Source: Sandaracinaceae bacterium (GTDB taxonomy: Bacteria > Myxococcota_A > Polyangia > Polyangiales > Sandaracinaceae). From it: DNA of 64,000 nt. Below are positions 34,655-43,380 of the stretch, one piece after another (the stretch's first letter is position 1; every line of letters begins with the position of its first letter). The position numbers and the translations under genes were made by a program. The notes under the pieces were generated by a model that saw only the letters and a list, made by a program, of their open reading frames with translations, was not told where the DNA came from and did no database searches. The DNA lies in the NCBI GenBank assembly GCA_020633195.1, contig JACKEC010000022.1, positions 1 to 64,000 of the forward strand, written 5' to 3'.

Positions 34655-36259
34655 ATGGCGGATGACGAGGGGCTCTCGCGCCGCGCCTTCCTTCGGGTCG
34701 GCGTCGCGGGGACGGCGGGCGCGATCGTGCTCGGGTGCGGCCCCGAGGCGGGCACGGACGCGGGCGCGCTCGACGACGCGGGCGGGCTCGACGCGGGCGC
34801 GGTCGAGGACGCGGGCGCCGAGGACGCGGGCGTCGCCGACGCCGGGCCGCCTCCGGCGCGGCTCGCGATCCCGCCGCTGAAGCCCGGCGAGGTCGTCGGC
34901 GGCGTGCGGGTCCACACGCTCCAGATGCAGAACGGCGTGACGGAGCTGCTGCCCGGGCTGTCCACGGTCACCGCCGGCTACGACGGCAGCTTCCTCGGCC
35001 CCGCGCTCGAGCTGCGGCGCGGCGAGGAGGTGGAGATCCAGGTCACGAACGATCTCGGCCGGGTGACGACGACGCACTGGCACGGGATGCACGTGCCCGC
35101 GGCGATGGACGGCGGGCCCCACCAGCCGATCGCCGACGGCGAGACGTGGACGGCGCGCTTCACGGTCATGAACCGGGCGTCACTGTGCTGGTTCCACCCG
35201 CACGCGATGGGCAACCCCACCGAGCCGCACGCGACCAGCTATCAGGTGTACCGCGGGCTCGCCGGCCTGCTGTGGGTGCGCGACGACGAGAGCGACGCGC
35301 TCGCGCTGCCGAGCACCTACGGCGTCGACGACATCCCGCTCGTGCTGCAGGACCGCCGCTTCGAGCCCGACGGAGCGCTCTTCGACTTCGAGCCGGGCGC
35401 GAGCGCGCACGCGGTCCGCAAGGGCGGCGACTTCTTCGTCAACGGCGTGCTCACGCCGGGGCTCGCGACCCACGCCCAGCAAGTTCGCTTTCGCGTGCTC
35501 AACGGCTCGAACGCGCGGCTCTACCACCTCGCCGTGCTCGACGACGCCGACGCCGATCGCGAGGTCCAGGTGATCGCCTCGGACGGCGGCCTGCTCGGGG
35601 CGCCGGTCCCGCTCCGCCGCGTCACGCTGTCGCCCGGCGAGCGCGTGGAGATCGTCGTCGACCTGACCGGCGACGAGGGCCGGACGCTGCGGCTCGTGAG
35701 CAAGAACGAGGAGCTCTCGATCGACCAGTACGTCGGCCGCACCACCGCCGACGCGTGGGACCAGCAGACGGTGCACCTGATGACGCTCGAGGTCGGCCCC
35801 CCGACCGCGGGCGCGGTGATGAGCTTGCCCGCCACCCTCGCGCCGGTCGCTCGCATCCCCGAGAGCGACGCGGTGACCACGCGCGTGTTCCAGCTCGGCG
35901 GTCCGAGCGGGGAGAACCACCTCATCAACGGGCAGGCGATGGACATCACCCGCACCGACGCGGAGGTGCCGCTCGGCGACACGGAGATCTGGGAGATCCA
36001 GAACGCGACGTCGACGGCGCACCCGTTCCACATCCACGGCGCCCCGTTCCAGGTGCTCTCCCGCGCCAACATCGGCACCGACGGCGTGCCCGAGCACGAG
36101 CTCGGCGAGAAGGACACCGTGCTGGTGCGCGTCGGCGAGATCGTCCGGGTCATCCGGCGCTTCACCGACTTCGCCGACCCCGACGGCTACTACATGTTCC
36201 ACTGCCACATCCTCGAGCACGAGGACCGCGGCATGATGGGGCAGTTCAAGGTCGTGTGA
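34655..36259 (+). CDS. Multicopper oxidase, Tat-exported
   Basis: The 534-residue enzyme starts with a twin-arginine signal (SRRAFLRV, residues 8-15) and a lipobox-like LGCG near 28, followed by an Asp/Ala/Gly-rich linker (35-66). Three cupredoxin domains hold all copper-binding motifs: HWHGMH (about 141-146), CWFHPHAMG (about 178), HPFHIHG (about 453) and HCHILEHEDRGMM (about 510-522). The methionine after the last motif suits a CueO- or laccase-like oxidase. It likely oxidises copper(I), metals or phenolics in the periplasm or at the surface. A palindrome upstream suggests regulation. Confidence 0.92.
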   Translation: MADDEGLSRRAFLRVGVAGTAGAIVLGCGPEAGTDAGALDDAGGLDAGAVEDAGAEDAGVADAGPPPARLAIPPLKPGEVVGGVRVHTLQMQNGVTELLPGLSTVTAGYDGSFLGPALELRRGEEVEIQVTNDLGRVTTTHWHGMHVPAAMDGGPHQPIADGETWTARFTVMNRASLCWFHPHAMGNPTEPHATSYQVYRGLAGLLWVRDDESDALALPSTYGVDDIPLVLQDRRFEPDGALFDFEPGASAHAVRKGGDFFVNGVLTPGLATHAQQVRFRVLNGSNARLYHLAVLDDADADREVQVIASDGGLLGAPVPLRRVTLSPGERVEIVVDLTGDEGRTLRLVSKNEELSIDQYVGRTTADAWDQQTVHLMTLEVGPPTAGAVMSLPATLAPVARIPESDAVTTRVFQLGGPSGENHLINGQAMDITRTDAEVPLGDTEIWEIQNATSTAHPFHIHGAPFQVLSRANIGTDGVPEHELGEKDTVLVRVGEIVRVIRRFTDFADPDGYYMFHCHILEHEDRGMMGQFKVV

Positions 36260-36304
36260 CTCGAGGGCTGGCAATCAATACCCAGGGGCCCAGGGCACCA
36301 TCGA

Positions 36305-36453
36305 GACCAGCCCGCGCGAAGCGCGGGCGTTGGTCGAGGGGACCGGTGCTCCGCGATGGGTCGAGCCGTAGGCGCGCAGCGCCGAAGGCTCGTACTGGGG
36401 TGGGAGCGCGAGCCGGCTTTGCCGGTCGCGCGGGAGGGGTTGAAAACCCCTCC
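36305..36453. repeat. Three-hairpin convergent intergenic repeat, copy C (diverged)
   Basis: The main stems are GCCCGCGC-GAA-GCGCGGGC (36310-36328, with an outer GACCA/TGGTC), a GCGCGAGCCGGC hairpin with a TTT loop (36406-36431) and GGAGGGGTT-GAA-AACCCCTCC (36433-36453). The stretch around GGGAGCGCGAG matches copies A and B, but stem sequences differ while pairing is kept. It lies between the convergent multicopper oxidase and LMF1-like genes. Confidence 0.65.
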
Positions 36454-36460
36454 GGCTAAC

Positions 36461-38005
36461 TCAGCGACGGCCGATCGTCGGGGAGTAGGGGCCGAGCTCC
36501 TCGACCTCCCACCACACGCCGCGCTCGCGCAGGCCGTCCATGTCCGAGAACCGGTAGTCCCAGAGCGTCGCGCGCACGAAGCGCGGCCGCTCGCCGTCGA
36601 ACGGGTCCTCCTCGAGGAGCGCGAGCACGCTCGGCTCCGCCTCGAGCAGGCGCCGCATGAAGCGGCCGAGCCATGGGTTGTGGCGGTAGCTCCCGAGCGC
36701 CGCGAACCACATCTGCCAGTCGAGCCGCGGCATGTGCGGCGCGCTGACGCCGGGCACCTCGGCGGGGTCGCCGGGCTTGTGGGCGAAGCGGTACTCGCGC
36801 CACTCGACGCCGTCGAGGCTGCCCTCGACGCGGATCTCGCGCCGCACCCGCGTCATCACCGCGAAGAGGCCGTAGCCGTTGGCGATCCGGTAGGGCTGCG
36901 CCGCCTGCACGTCCTCGTGGAGCGCGTCCGGCAGGCTCGGCCCCGCGCCGAGCCCCATGAGGAGCGCGAGCGCCCCGAGCCAGTAGGTGAACAGCAGCAA
37001 GGAACATTGCGCGAGGCGAACGACCCGGTGGCCCACGTGCATGCGCCGGCTCGCGCGCGCGAGCCGGGCGCGCAGGCGCTCTGGCGTGAGGCGGTCGACG
37101 AGCGCGTCGTCGAGGAGCGGCAGCGCGATCACCGCGGTGAGCGCGTTGAAGAAGCCGTAGTTGCCGGTGAGCCCGATCACGAGCATCAGGCCCATCGTGC
37201 CGAGCCCCGTCATGCGGAGCGCGCGCGCGGACACCGCCCTCGGGACGGCGGCGGCGCTCCCGCGCTTCGCGAAGACGTGGAGCGCGCCGGCCACCGCGGT
37301 GGCGAGCAGCGCCAGGACGATCCCGAAGGGCAGGACCAGCTCCGCGACGAACACGCCCACCGTCGAGACCGTGTGGAAGCCGCTCGGGAGCTGATGGACG
37401 AGCCACGCGAGCGGGTTGGGCAGCGGCTGCGTCCAGTAGTGGTAGTCGAGCGCGCGCAGCTCTGCCCAGGCCTCGTCGCCGCTCGAGAGCTTCACCACGC
37501 CGCTCAGGAACATCAGGCGAAACGCGAGCGCGTAGATCGCCCAGCGCGCGAACGGCGGCGGCTCGATGAGCGCGCGCGGCGAGTGCCAGAGGCGCCAGGG
37601 CAGCACGAGCGCGGCGAGCAGGGCGGTCTCGATCACGAGCAGGTCCCACTGGAACGCCATGAACGGCCCGCCGAGGACCTGGAGCGACAGGTAGAACGCG
37701 GCGCTCGCGAGGGCCATCGGCCCGGGCAGGACGCCGATCATCAAGAGCGCGGCGGCGAGCTCGCCGACGAAGCACATCGCGCTCAGCGAGCCGCCGTCGG
37801 CGCCGAGCCACCACGCGAGCGTGGGCAGGTCCGAGAAGCCGAGGCCGCGCTGGCGATAGAGCTCGAGGAGATCGCTCGCCGGCAGGATCCCGTGGTCGCC
37901 GACGAGGCCCGCCTGCTGGACGTGCCAGGAGACGAACGCGATCAGGATCACCGCCCCGAGCCCGCGGCCGAAGAGGTAGGTGCTCTTGGCGTAGGTCGGC
38001 GTCAC
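36461..38005 (-). CDS. Lipase maturation factor (LMF1)-like membrane protein
   Basis: The 514-residue protein has about nine hydrophobic helices in its first 350 residues (for example GLGAVILIAFVSWHVQQAGL and LMFLSGVVKLSSGDEAW), then a soluble C-terminal part with WREYRFAHKPGDP, PRLDWQMWFAALG and YRHNPWLGRFM. This order is typical of LMF1-family proteins. The vertebrate member helps fold lipases in the endoplasmic reticulum; bacterial homologues have no established role. GTG 38005 overlaps the stop of the sirtuin gene, so both are expressed together. Confidence 0.85.
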   Translation of the reverse strand: MTPTYAKSTYLFGRGLGAVILIAFVSWHVQQAGLVGDHGILPASDLLELYRQRGLGFSDLPTLAWWLGADGGSLSAMCFVGELAAALLMIGVLPGPMALASAAFYLSLQVLGGPFMAFQWDLLVIETALLAALVLPWRLWHSPRALIEPPPFARWAIYALAFRLMFLSGVVKLSSGDEAWAELRALDYHYWTQPLPNPLAWLVHQLPSGFHTVSTVGVFVAELVLPFGIVLALLATAVAGALHVFAKRGSAAAVPRAVSARALRMTGLGTMGLMLVIGLTGNYGFFNALTAVIALPLLDDALVDRLTPERLRARLARASRRMHVGHRVVRLAQCSLLLFTYWLGALALLMGLGAGPSLPDALHEDVQAAQPYRIANGYGLFAVMTRVRREIRVEGSLDGVEWREYRFAHKPGDPAEVPGVSAPHMPRLDWQMWFAALGSYRHNPWLGRFMRRLLEAEPSVLALLEEDPFDGERPRFVRATLWDYRFSDMDGLRERGVWWEVEELGPYSPTIGRR

Positions 38006-38829
38006 GCGCGCTCGAGGAGGTGCTCCACCATCGCCGGCAGGTGATCCCCCGCGCGGCCGCGCGCGAACCAGCCGGCGCCCGACTCCTCCGCGAAGCGGCT
38101 GAACGGGCTCGGGTCCTGGTTGATGACGATCATGGGCGCGCCGCGCCGAGCGACGATCGAGCCCACCTGCATCGGCAGGTTCGTCGAGCCGCTCGTCCCG
38201 ATCACGATGAGCAGCGAGGCCTCGCCCGCGGCGCGGAGCGAGCTCTGCCAGTGGAAGAGCGCCTCGTCGTAGTACTCGTCGAACCAGAGGACGTGGGGCC
38301 GCGCGAGCCGGCCGCCGTCGCAGCAGCTCAGCAGCGCGCGCGCCTCCTCGGTGAAGGGCGCGTCCTTGGTCCACGCGTCGCCGATCGCGAGCGGGATCGG
38401 GCGCAGCGACGACGGCTCGTCGCCGCAGCGGAGGAAGTCGATGTTGCCGTGGATCTGGTAGGTGCGCGCCGCCGAGCTCCCCGCCCGCAGGTGCAGGCCG
38501 TCGACGTTCTGCGTGATCAAGAGGAAGCGATCCCCGAGCGCCTCCTCGAGCGCGACGAGCGCGCGGTGCGCGGGGTTGGGCTCCGCGGCGCGGCACACGC
38601 TCCGGCGGTAGAGGTACCAGCGCCAGACCTCCTCGGGCATGCGCCCGAACGCCGCGTTCGTCGCCATGTCCTCGGGGTGGTAGTGCGCCGAGCCCACCGT
38701 CCAGTAGCCGTCCTCGCCACGGAAGGTCGGGATCCCGCTCTCGGCCGAGATCCCGGCGCCGGTCAGCACGACCACGGGACCCGCGCCCGCGAGCCCGCGG
38801 TCCAGCAGATCGATCAGAGACGCGTCCAT
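38002..38829 (-). CDS. Sir2-family NAD-dependent protein deacylase
   Basis: The 275-residue sirtuin has GAGISAESGIPTFRG (residues 24-38) for NAD binding, ITQNVDGLH (105-113), the catalytic histidine in YQIHGNID (H127), and IGTSGSTNLP plus VINQDPSPFSRFA in the C-terminal half. The zinc-binding module is atypical: only C135 and the C169-C170 pair are seen where four cysteines in CxxC pairs are usual, so zinc binding may be lost or altered. It should remove acyl groups from lysine. The ATG is six bases from TAGGCT, without a ribosome-binding site, and divergent from the XPB helicase gene. Confidence 0.88.
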   Translation of the reverse strand: MDASLIDLLDRGLAGAGPVVVLTGAGISAESGIPTFRGEDGYWTVGSAHYHPEDMATNAAFGRMPEEVWRWYLYRRSVCRAAEPNPAHRALVALEEALGDRFLLITQNVDGLHLRAGSSAARTYQIHGNIDFLRCGDEPSSLRPIPLAIGDAWTKDAPFTEEARALLSCCDGGRLARPHVLWFDEYYDEALFHWQSSLRAAGEASLLIVIGTSGSTNLPMQVGSIVARRGAPMIVINQDPSPFSRFAEESGAGWFARGRAGDHLPAMVEHLLERA

Positions 38830-38835
38830 GCCGCG

Positions 38836-38841
38836 AGCCTA
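38836..38841 (-). promoter_or_regulatory. Putative -10 box (TAGGCT) of the sirtuin gene
   Basis: On the minus strand TAGGCT is six bases before ATG 38829. It shares the 62-base divergent gap with the helicase promoter. Confidence 0.45.
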
Positions 38842-38879
38842 CATCCACCTGGTCCCGTGACGTCGGCGAGAGGCTGGGC

Positions 38880-38885
38880 TATCAC
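38880..38885 (+). promoter_or_regulatory. Putative -10 box (TATCAC) of the XPB helicase gene
   Basis: TATCAC is six bases before ATG 38892 with no ribosome-binding site. GTGACG, a weak -35 match, lies about 17 bases upstream. Confidence 0.45.
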
Positions 38886-38891
38886 CGCGCC

Positions 38892-40565
38892 ATGAGCTCG
38901 GAGGGCCCCGCCATCGTCCAGGGGGACCGATCGGTCCTCCTCGAGGTCGACCACCCTGGCTACGAGGACGCTCGCGCGATCCTGGCTCGCTTCGCCGAGA
39001 TCGAGAAGTCGCCGGAGCACGTCCACACCTACCGGTTGAGCGATCTCGCGCTCTGGAACGCCGCCGCGGCCGGAATCTCCGCCGAGACCATCCTCGGGGG
39101 CCTCCGCTCCATCGTTCGCTTCCCCGTGCCCGCCCACGTCGAGCACGAGATCCGGGACGTCGTCTCCCGCCACGGGATCTGCTCCTTGCACGATCACCCC
39201 TCCGACGCTGCGGTCCTCCGCCTCGCCGTCCGAGAGCGCTTCGTGCGAGAGCGCCTCGCTGGCGAGAAGAAGGTGGGCCCGTTGCTCCGCTCCTGCCCTG
39301 ACGGCTTCCTCGTCGAGCTCGCGCACCGCGGCCTGATCAAGCAGGCGCTGCTCAAGATCGGCTACCCCGTGGACGACCGCGCCGGCCTCGTGTCCGGCGA
39401 TCCGTTGCCCGTCTCGCTGCGCGGCGACGTCTTCACCCCCTACCCGTACCAAGAGCGCGCGGTGCAAGCCTTCGTCGACGCGGGATCGCACGGCGTCGTC
39501 GTGCTCGCCTGTGGTGCTGGCAAGACCGTGGTCGCGATGATGAGCATGGCCGAGCTGGGCGTCCGCACGCTCGTGCTGACCAGCGGTCGCGAGGCGTCGG
39601 TGCAGTGGCGGCGCGAGCTGATCGCCAAGACGAGCCTCGGTGAGCCCGACGTGGCCATCTACCACGGCAAGGAGAAGGCCGTGGGGCCGGTGACGATCAC
39701 CACCTACTCGATGCTCGCGCGCAAGGGCGGCAGCGGTCCGACCCAGTACCTTCACTTCGACCGGCTCGCGCGAGAGCCTTGGGGGCTCGTGGTGTACGAC
39801 GAGGTCCACCTCCTGCCCGCGCCCGTCTTCCGGCTCACCGCCGAGCTGCAGGCGCGGCGCCGCCTCGGTCTGACGGCCACCCTCGTCCGCGAGGACGGCC
39901 GACAAGGAGACGTGTTCGCGCTGATCGGTCCCAAGCGCTACGACGTGCCGTGGCGGGAGCTCGAGAAGTCCGGCCACATCGCGAGCGCGACGTGCTTCGA
40001 GATGCGCGTCCCGTTGGCGGAGTCCCTCGAGCTGCCCTACGCGCACGCGGAGCGCCGGGAGCAGCCCCGCATCGCGGGGGAGAACCCGCTCAAGCTCTCC
40101 GTGCTGCGCGAGCTGGCGGACCGCCACGCGGGCGACCGGGTGCTCGTGCTCGGCAGCTACCTCGAGCCGCTGCGCGCCGCGGGGCGCCTCCTGGACGCCG
40201 CCGTCGTCACCGGCGAGACCTCCCACGCCGAGCGAGAGCGAGCCTACGCGGACTTCCGATCCGGCCGCGCCCGACGCCTGGTGCTGTCGCGCGTCGGCAA
40301 CTTCGCGATCGACCTGCCGGACGCCAACGTGCTCATCCAGCTCTCGGGCACCATGGGCTCGCGACAGGAGGAGGCGCAGCGGCTCGGCCGGGTCCTGCGG
40401 CCCAAGCCCGGCGGCGCGACGTTCTACACCCTCGTCACCCGCGGGACGGTCGAGCAGGAGAACGCGCTGCATCGCCAGCTCTTCCTGACCGAGCAGGGCT
40501 ATCGCTACTTCATCGAGGACTGGAGCGACGACGATGGCGAAGCGCGGCAGCGCACGCTCCACTGA
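38892..40565 (+). CDS. XPB/Ssl2-type DNA helicase (superfamily 2)
   Basis: The 557-residue protein has an N-terminal damage-recognition-like region (1-170) and two RecA domains. Motifs are Q-like FTPYPYQERAVQAF (181-194), Walker A CGAGKT (207-212), DEVH (303-306), and LTATLVREDG (327-336), which includes the RED motif that marks XPB. GRVLRPK in the second domain is motif VI. XPB homologues in mycobacteria and archaea are 3'-5' DNA helicases tied to nucleotide excision repair. It overlaps the next gene by 32 bases, an arrangement that recalls the mycobacterial XPB operon. Confidence 0.92.
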   Translation: MSSEGPAIVQGDRSVLLEVDHPGYEDARAILARFAEIEKSPEHVHTYRLSDLALWNAAAAGISAETILGGLRSIVRFPVPAHVEHEIRDVVSRHGICSLHDHPSDAAVLRLAVRERFVRERLAGEKKVGPLLRSCPDGFLVELAHRGLIKQALLKIGYPVDDRAGLVSGDPLPVSLRGDVFTPYPYQERAVQAFVDAGSHGVVVLACGAGKTVVAMMSMAELGVRTLVLTSGREASVQWRRELIAKTSLGEPDVAIYHGKEKAVGPVTITTYSMLARKGGSGPTQYLHFDRLAREPWGLVVYDEVHLLPAPVFRLTAELQARRRLGLTATLVREDGRQGDVFALIGPKRYDVPWRELEKSGHIASATCFEMRVPLAESLELPYAHAERREQPRIAGENPLKLSVLRELADRHAGDRVLVLGSYLEPLRAAGRLLDAAVVTGETSHAERERAYADFRSGRARRLVLSRVGNFAIDLPDANVLIQLSGTMGSRQEEAQRLGRVLRPKPGGATFYTLVTRGTVEQENALHRQLFLTEQGYRYFIEDWSDDDGEARQRTLH

Positions 40566-42801
40566 CGCATGGCGCGCCGCGTTCCCGAACGCGGTCGCGT
40601 TCGATGTCTTGGCGGACGGCCTCGTCCCGGTGTTCGCGCCTGCGCTCGGCGTGAAGGCCACCACCAAGGCCGTGCGCGCGGCCCTCGCGGACGAGGCGGC
40701 CACCGCCCGGCGGCTCATGGAGGTCCCCGCGCCCGCGCTCGCGGTGCTCGAGCGGCTCGTCGACGCGGGTGGCGGGCTCCTCCACGAGCAGCTCGTCACC
40801 CTGTGCCCTCGCCTCGGGCTGCGGCCGCAAGACCTCGAAGAGATCATCCACGTCCTGCTCCACGCCTGCCTGGCGTGCCTCGTCATGGCTTCGTACGGCC
40901 ATCGAGAGACACAGAAGCGGTTCGTGCTGCTCGACCTCGGCGCGCGCGTGATCGCGTCGCGTGTCCGCGGGCTGACGGTCCCCCCGCCAGCTCCTGCCAC
41001 GCTCCCGTCTCCCGCCCCGACGGGCGCCCAGCGGGACATCGTCGCGCTCCTCGCGAGCACCGTGCACGTCCCGATCAAGGTCACGCAGTACGGCGACGCC
41101 AACCGGACCTCGGTCAAGAAGCTCGCCGGGGTCGTGGGCTGGACCCCCGAGCGGGTGGGCGCGATCCTCGACGACGCCATCCGCGCGCGCGTCCTGGGGC
41201 TGACCGGGAAGCGCCTGCTCCCGATCCGATCTCGCCTCGACGCGGTGGCGGCTGGCGAGGACATCACGGGGAGCCCGCTCGACCGACAGATCCATGCCTG
41301 GGTCGGGGACGGTTGGATCGCCCGGGACACGCTCGTGCGAGCGCTGGTGTCGATGGACGTCACCGCCCCTCCGCCGCTGTACGGGCACGTCCACGCCTCG
41401 CGGGCTGGGGGGGAGCTCGCCTTCGTGCGGGCCGAGGCCCTCGTCGACGCGGCCGGCCTCGTGGCCGCCGAGCACGACGGCCACGTCTACCTGCGGGCGT
41501 CCCCGCGGGTGGTGCGGGGCGGTGGTGGGGACGGCCACGTCACGCCCAGCTTCGAGGTGATGCTCGGTCCGGGCGCGGATCCCTCGCTCGTGGCGACGGT
41601 CGCCCTCGCCACCGAGCCCGGCCGGATGGACGTCGTCCTGACGCGCAAGATCACCCCGGCCTCTGTCGGCGCGGCGTGCGCGGCGGGTCTCGCGGGCGAC
41701 CCGATCCTCGCCGCGCTCGATCGCGTGGGCCGCCACCCCGTCCCTGACAATGTTCGTTTCCTCGTCGAAGAGTGGGCGAGCTCGGCGCCGGTCGTGACCG
41801 CGAACCGGGTGTGGGCGCTCGAGGCCTCGAACCCCAGCGCCGCCGACGAGGTCGCGCGCGCGCTCGGCGCGCAGGTCGTCGGTCGGCCGACGCCGACCCT
41901 CGTGCTCGTGCAGGGCGAGCTCGCCGACCCCACGCCGCTGCTCGCCAAGGCCAACGTGCGAATCGCCGACGAGCCGCTCCCGCTCTTCCCGCCCCGGTCG
42001 GCCCCCGAGCCCGAGCGCTCGAACGTCGTGCTGTCCGTCCCTGGTCCGGAGTCGCTTCGCGCGCACTTCGAGCGGGAGTACGAGCGCGACTTGCGAGACC
42101 TCGCGACGGACTCGGATGACGGAGGCGCGCTGCCCTTTGGCCCGGTCGAGATGATCGACGCGCTGCTGGCCGACATCGGCTCGAAGGACGCGAGCCTGCG
42201 TCGGCTGCTCGTGACGGCGCGCCGGCTGTGGAGAGGGGCGGCCGACGAATACGAGGCGTGGGCCTCCGAGCTCGAGCCGGAGGCGTCGGACGAGGCCTTC
42301 GCCGTCGCCACGTTCAGCCCCCTCGAGATCGTCCCGTGGCTCGTCCTGCACCCCGGTCTCCGGTCCTCGGCGTGCGCGCAGGCGAAGAGCCTCGAGGGGC
42401 TCCTCGCGGAGTCCGGCAAGCTCACGTCCTCGCGCCGATCCCTGAGCCGCGATGGCGACGTCTTGGTGAAGTTGCTGACCAAGGGGGAGATGGCGGCACG
42501 GATCCGTGAGCTCGCTCCTCCGTCGGAGGGGCCGTCGCCCGTCGGATCCGCACCCTCTGTCCACCACCTCGCGCCACAGCCTCCCGGGGAGGTGCGCGCG
42601 ACCTTCGCGATGGCGGCCACGAGCGGCGCCATGGTGTGGCTCCGGATCAGCAGCAAGACGGGTGGCGACCGCGTGGTCCGCCTGCAGCCCGAACGCATCC
42701 TCGAGCGAGGCGACGACGTCGCGCTGCTCGGCGTGGACCCGGAGACCGAGCAGAACCGATCGTTCCCGCTCGCGAACGTGCTCGCCGTTCGATTGGCCTG
42801 A
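40534..42801 (+). CDS. XPB-partner protein with helicase-associated N-terminal domain
   Basis: The 755-residue protein has a helical N-terminal half with winged-helix-like segments (residues 45-140, 165-260), a mid region resembling the N-terminal domain of XPB/Ssl2 (DNVRFLVEEWASSAP onward, near 405) and a WYL-like C-terminal sandwich (VWLRISSKTGGDRVVRLQPERIL). Length and position match the conserved protein beside XPB in mycobacteria (Rv0862c), a comparison made from memory. It probably binds XPB and DNA, but no catalytic motif is seen. The start ATG lies inside the XPB gene, so translation is coupled. Confidence 0.8.
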   Translation: MAKRGSARSTDAWRAAFPNAVAFDVLADGLVPVFAPALGVKATTKAVRAALADEAATARRLMEVPAPALAVLERLVDAGGGLLHEQLVTLCPRLGLRPQDLEEIIHVLLHACLACLVMASYGHRETQKRFVLLDLGARVIASRVRGLTVPPPAPATLPSPAPTGAQRDIVALLASTVHVPIKVTQYGDANRTSVKKLAGVVGWTPERVGAILDDAIRARVLGLTGKRLLPIRSRLDAVAAGEDITGSPLDRQIHAWVGDGWIARDTLVRALVSMDVTAPPPLYGHVHASRAGGELAFVRAEALVDAAGLVAAEHDGHVYLRASPRVVRGGGGDGHVTPSFEVMLGPGADPSLVATVALATEPGRMDVVLTRKITPASVGAACAAGLAGDPILAALDRVGRHPVPDNVRFLVEEWASSAPVVTANRVWALEASNPSAADEVARALGAQVVGRPTPTLVLVQGELADPTPLLAKANVRIADEPLPLFPPRSAPEPERSNVVLSVPGPESLRAHFEREYERDLRDLATDSDDGGALPFGPVEMIDALLADIGSKDASLRRLLVTARRLWRGAADEYEAWASELEPEASDEAFAVATFSPLEIVPWLVLHPGLRSSACAQAKSLEGLLAESGKLTSSRRSLSRDGDVLVKLLTKGEMAARIRELAPPSEGPSPVGSAPSVHHLAPQPPGEVRATFAMAATSGAMVWLRISSKTGGDRVVRLQPERILERGDDVALLGVDPETEQNRSFPLANVLAVRLA

Positions 42802-42812
42802 CGGGAGCTTCC

Positions 42813-43292
42813 TCACTCGGCCAGCAGCGCGGCGTGCGGGCTCGCTCCGGCCCGCGCTCCGAGGCACGCGAGGCCCCGCGCTCCGAACCGACGCTCGAGC
42901 CCGTAGAGGGTGCGGCGCGCGAGCGCGGCTTGGCTCGGCCCGAGGCTCGCGAACACGTCGGCCACGAGCCACGCCGCCTCGGCGCGCGACGCGTGCAGCT
43001 CCACCAGCGCGTCCCAGCGCTCGTACGGGGGCCACGGCATCGCGCGCTGAGTCGGGAGCGCGTCGAGGAGCGCGACGGTCGCGATCCACAGCCCGCGCCT
43101 CCCGAGCGCGACGAGCTCGGGCATGCGGCTCGGGCCTGTGTCGAACGCCGACCGCGCCGATGAACGAGTCGCCGCGTCGACGCTCGCGTCGAGCCGACGC
43201 GCGAGCTCGCCGGGCTCGAGCGGCCGCGCGAGGACGTCGAGATCCGCGGCCTCCTCGATCGCGTGGAGCAGCGACACGCGAGCATCTTCCAC
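42813..43292 (-). CDS. Hypothetical protein, function unknown
   Basis: The 159-residue product is mostly helical and Ala/Leu/Arg-rich (HAIEEAADLDVLARPLEPGE, RGLWIATVALLDALPTQRAM, LVADVFASLGPSQAALARR), with no signal or membrane helix. I recognise no family. I took GTG 43292 as the start because the longer frame to 43382 would run into the vgrG promoter and start codon. It converges with the XPB-partner gene, 11 bases apart. Confidence 0.5.
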   Translation of the reverse strand: MEDARVSLLHAIEEAADLDVLARPLEPGELARRLDASVDAATRSSARSAFDTGPSRMPELVALGRRGLWIATVALLDALPTQRAMPWPPYERWDALVELHASRAEAAWLVADVFASLGPSQAALARRTLYGLERRFGARGLACLGARAGASPHAALLAE

Positions 43293-43331
43293 GAATCCTG
43301 GGGTGAGCGTCCACGGCCGGCGCGGCGGGTC

Positions 43332-43360
43332 GGAACCGACGTCGCCGGTTGGTGTATCCT
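43332..43360 (+). promoter_or_regulatory. Putative promoter of the type VI tip island
   Basis: GGAACC (43332-43337), a 17-base spacer and TATCCT (43355-43360) precede the first vgrG. GGAAC is typical of -35 boxes read by extracytoplasmic-function sigma factors. A GGAGG site follows before ATG 43381. This is the only promoter-like site I see for the whole island. Confidence 0.4.
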
Positions 43361-43380
43361 CACCGGCGGGCTGGAGGGTC

